Below are positions 63,343 to 64,000 of a DNA stretch of 64,000 nucleotides, in pieces. Made by a program: the position numbers and the translations under genes. The DNA is taken from the NCBI RefSeq assembly GCF_002934545.1, contig NZ_PTJA01000004.1, positions 310,001 through 374,000 on the forward strand, read 5' to 3'. Positions within the stretch are counted from its first letter, which is position 1. Each line of letters opens with the position of its first letter. The notes under the pieces are model-generated. The model worked only from the letters and a program-made list of their open reading frames with translations. It was not told the origin of the DNA and did no database searches. Origin of the DNA: Lacrimispora xylanisolvens. Lineage in GTDB: Bacteria; Bacillota; Clostridia; Lachnospirales; Lachnospiraceae.

Positions 63343-63786
63343 TTAATTTTCAATCTGCCATAGCCTGCCTGCTGCTTCTTTTTCTCCGTCGGAATTATGA
63401 ATATAACGTATCACAAACATCCGGCTTATATATCCCTCCCGCATAAGAACGGTGCGAAGTGACCATAATGCAAACGGTATAAATAAGAAGAATGTTTTTA
63501 AACATATATAATTAAGGATTACGCTTTTTAGATTTGAGCGGCTTACAATATTAAGAAATACATCACTTACCGCTTCCTCTTCCAGCACATCCTTCGATTC
63601 AATCATTGCATCATATCTTTTATGGCGCAGGTTATCTCCAGAAAATCTGCCTACGGAAAAAAAGCCAGGATGTTCCAGGCTCTTGACCACATCAACCGTA
63701 TTCAGTTGTGTCATTAATACTGCCGTACAAAAAAAACATGCCAGTATCAGACGATGTATCCCAGATTTTTTCCTCCTGGTTTCCAA
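63343..63786 (-). CDS. Small membrane protein of unknown function upstream of secDF
   Basis: A 147-residue protein I do not recognise. It has a hydrophobic segment near 11-26 after a basic start (ETRRKK), which could be a signal anchor. A mainly polar stretch follows, and a second hydrophobic segment lies at about 90-112 with basic residues after it. The start codon is TTG with a strong GGGAGGAG site 5 bases before. It is 22 bases upstream of secDF and shares its promoter, so it may be linked to export or the cell envelope; this is inference. Confidence 0.7.
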   Translation of the reverse strand: METRRKKSGIHRLILACFFCTAVLMTQLNTVDVVKSLEHPGFFSVGRFSGDNLRHKRYDAMIESKDVLEEEAVSDVFLNIVSRSNLKSVILNYICLKTFFLFIPFALWSLRTVLMREGYISRMFVIRYIHNSDGEKEAAGRLWQIEN

Positions 63787-63846
63787 TGTAGCTCCTCCCG
63801 CTGCAGGTGTTTTTCCATTTCCCGCATACTTCTTTATACATGTTGC

Positions 63847-63874
63847 ATTGTATCACATATTGATGAAAATGCAA
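63847..63874 (-). promoter_or_regulatory. Promoter of the secDF operon
   Basis: TTGCAT (63869-63874), 16 bases, then TGA-TACAAT (63847-63852, extended -10) on the minus strand. The same stretch is framed by GTTGCATT and AATGCAAC (63842-63849 and 63868-63875). The TTG start lies about 55 bases downstream of the predicted transcription start. Confidence 0.65.
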
Positions 63875-63884
63875 CGTTAATATA

Positions 63885-63910
63885 CTGACAAAATTCCACA
63901 ATTTTGGCAG
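63885..63910 (-). terminator. Hairpin after the gene cut by the window end
   Basis: CTGcCAAAATT and AATTTTGtCAG pair at 10 of 11 positions around GTGG on the minus strand. There is no clear T tract, so termination is uncertain. Confidence 0.4.
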
Positions 63911-63927
63911 GAATTTTTCCAGTTCTA

Positions 63928-63999
63928 TTACCGTTTTATAATTACATTCATATCTGTGTTAATCAATGAAATATGGCGTTTGGCATAAAGTTCTGCCAC
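63928..63999 (-). CDS. C-terminal end of a gene beyond the window
   Basis: The last bases, read on the minus strand, give VAELYAKRHISLINTDMNVI, then IKR and a double stop (TAATAG). It is open to the window edge and followed by a hairpin, so it is probably the tail of a real gene in the same direction as secDF. It is too short to identify. In some clostridia the SCIFF peptide and its radical-SAM maturase genes lie near secDF, but this tail does not clearly match them. Confidence 0.45.
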   Translation of the reverse strand: MAELYAKRHISLINTDMNVIIKR

Positions 64000-64000
64000 T

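Noticed and set aside
63692-63901. 69-residue open frame on the minus strand before secDF
   Set aside because: It overlaps the better-supported 147-residue gene in another frame and runs through its promoter; no ribosome binding site is seen.
1-64000. Prophage, transposon, CRISPR array or integrative element
   Set aside because: No integrase, transposase, phage structural gene, terminal repeat or regularly spaced repeat was seen on either strand.

Overview
The window looks like part of a chromosome from a low-to-moderate G+C anaerobic Firmicute, most likely a gut or soil Lachnospiraceae/Clostridium-type species. This is inferred from strong AGGAGG ribosome binding sites, many LysR regulators, TTT and ABC transporters for plant-derived acids and sugars, an EFR1-type ferredoxin, a fused SecDF and the absence of aerobic respiratory genes. 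No rRNA, tRNA, CRISPR array, prophage or insertion sequence was recognised. Most genes lie on the minus strand.

Layout: (1) 1-510 is the start of a LivJ-like amino acid binding lipoprotein cut by the window edge. (2) 781-6383 holds a membrane polyferredoxin with an FMN-binding domain, the ApbE flavin transferase that would modify it, a two-component system and an APC permease, with a divergent LysR gene. (3) 7440-13211 is a mixed region: GNAT acetyltransferase, EFR1 ferredoxin, drug exporter with TetR regulator, an orphan and partly degenerate paralogue of the response regulator, and an AlbA_2/ATPase regulator. (4) 13414-37100 is a large hexarate (glucarate-type) island: tripartite tricarboxylate transporter TctABC, two glucarate dehydratase paralogues, a DapA-family lyase, tartronate semialdehyde reductase (garR), glycerate kinase, two SLC13-type permeases, an AEC carrier, an esterase, an aldo/keto reductase and a metallo-hydrolase. 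It is controlled by four LysR proteins and two unusual PrpR-type regulators that lack GAFTGA and carry an altered Walker A. (5) 37363-43586 is a GH42 beta-galactosidase with a sugar ABC transporter and an AraC regulator. (6) 43673-52521 is an Opp-type ABC transporter joined to a mannonate-dehydratase-like enzyme and a cytosolic alginate/glucuronan-lyase-family protein, with a divergent LysR gene. (7) 52684-53600 has ferritin and a type I toxin-antitoxin locus with a 27-residue holin-like toxin. (8) 53797-60862 is one operon with a ribose-type ABC transporter, split transketolase, RpiB-type isomerase, VOC protein and TalC. (9) 61159-64000 has secDF, an unknown membrane protein and the tail of another gene.

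How it fits together: the glucarate island can be read as uptake (TTT or SLC13), dehydration (GudD), cleavage by the DapA-family enzyme to pyruvate plus tartronate semialdehyde, reduction by GarR, and phosphorylation by glycerate kinase into glycolysis. The usual aldolase GarL is missing, so the DapA-family protein probably replaces it. The candidates most worth following up are the GAFTGA-less PrpR pair, the Opp/uronide-lyase cluster and the toxin-antitoxin locus.
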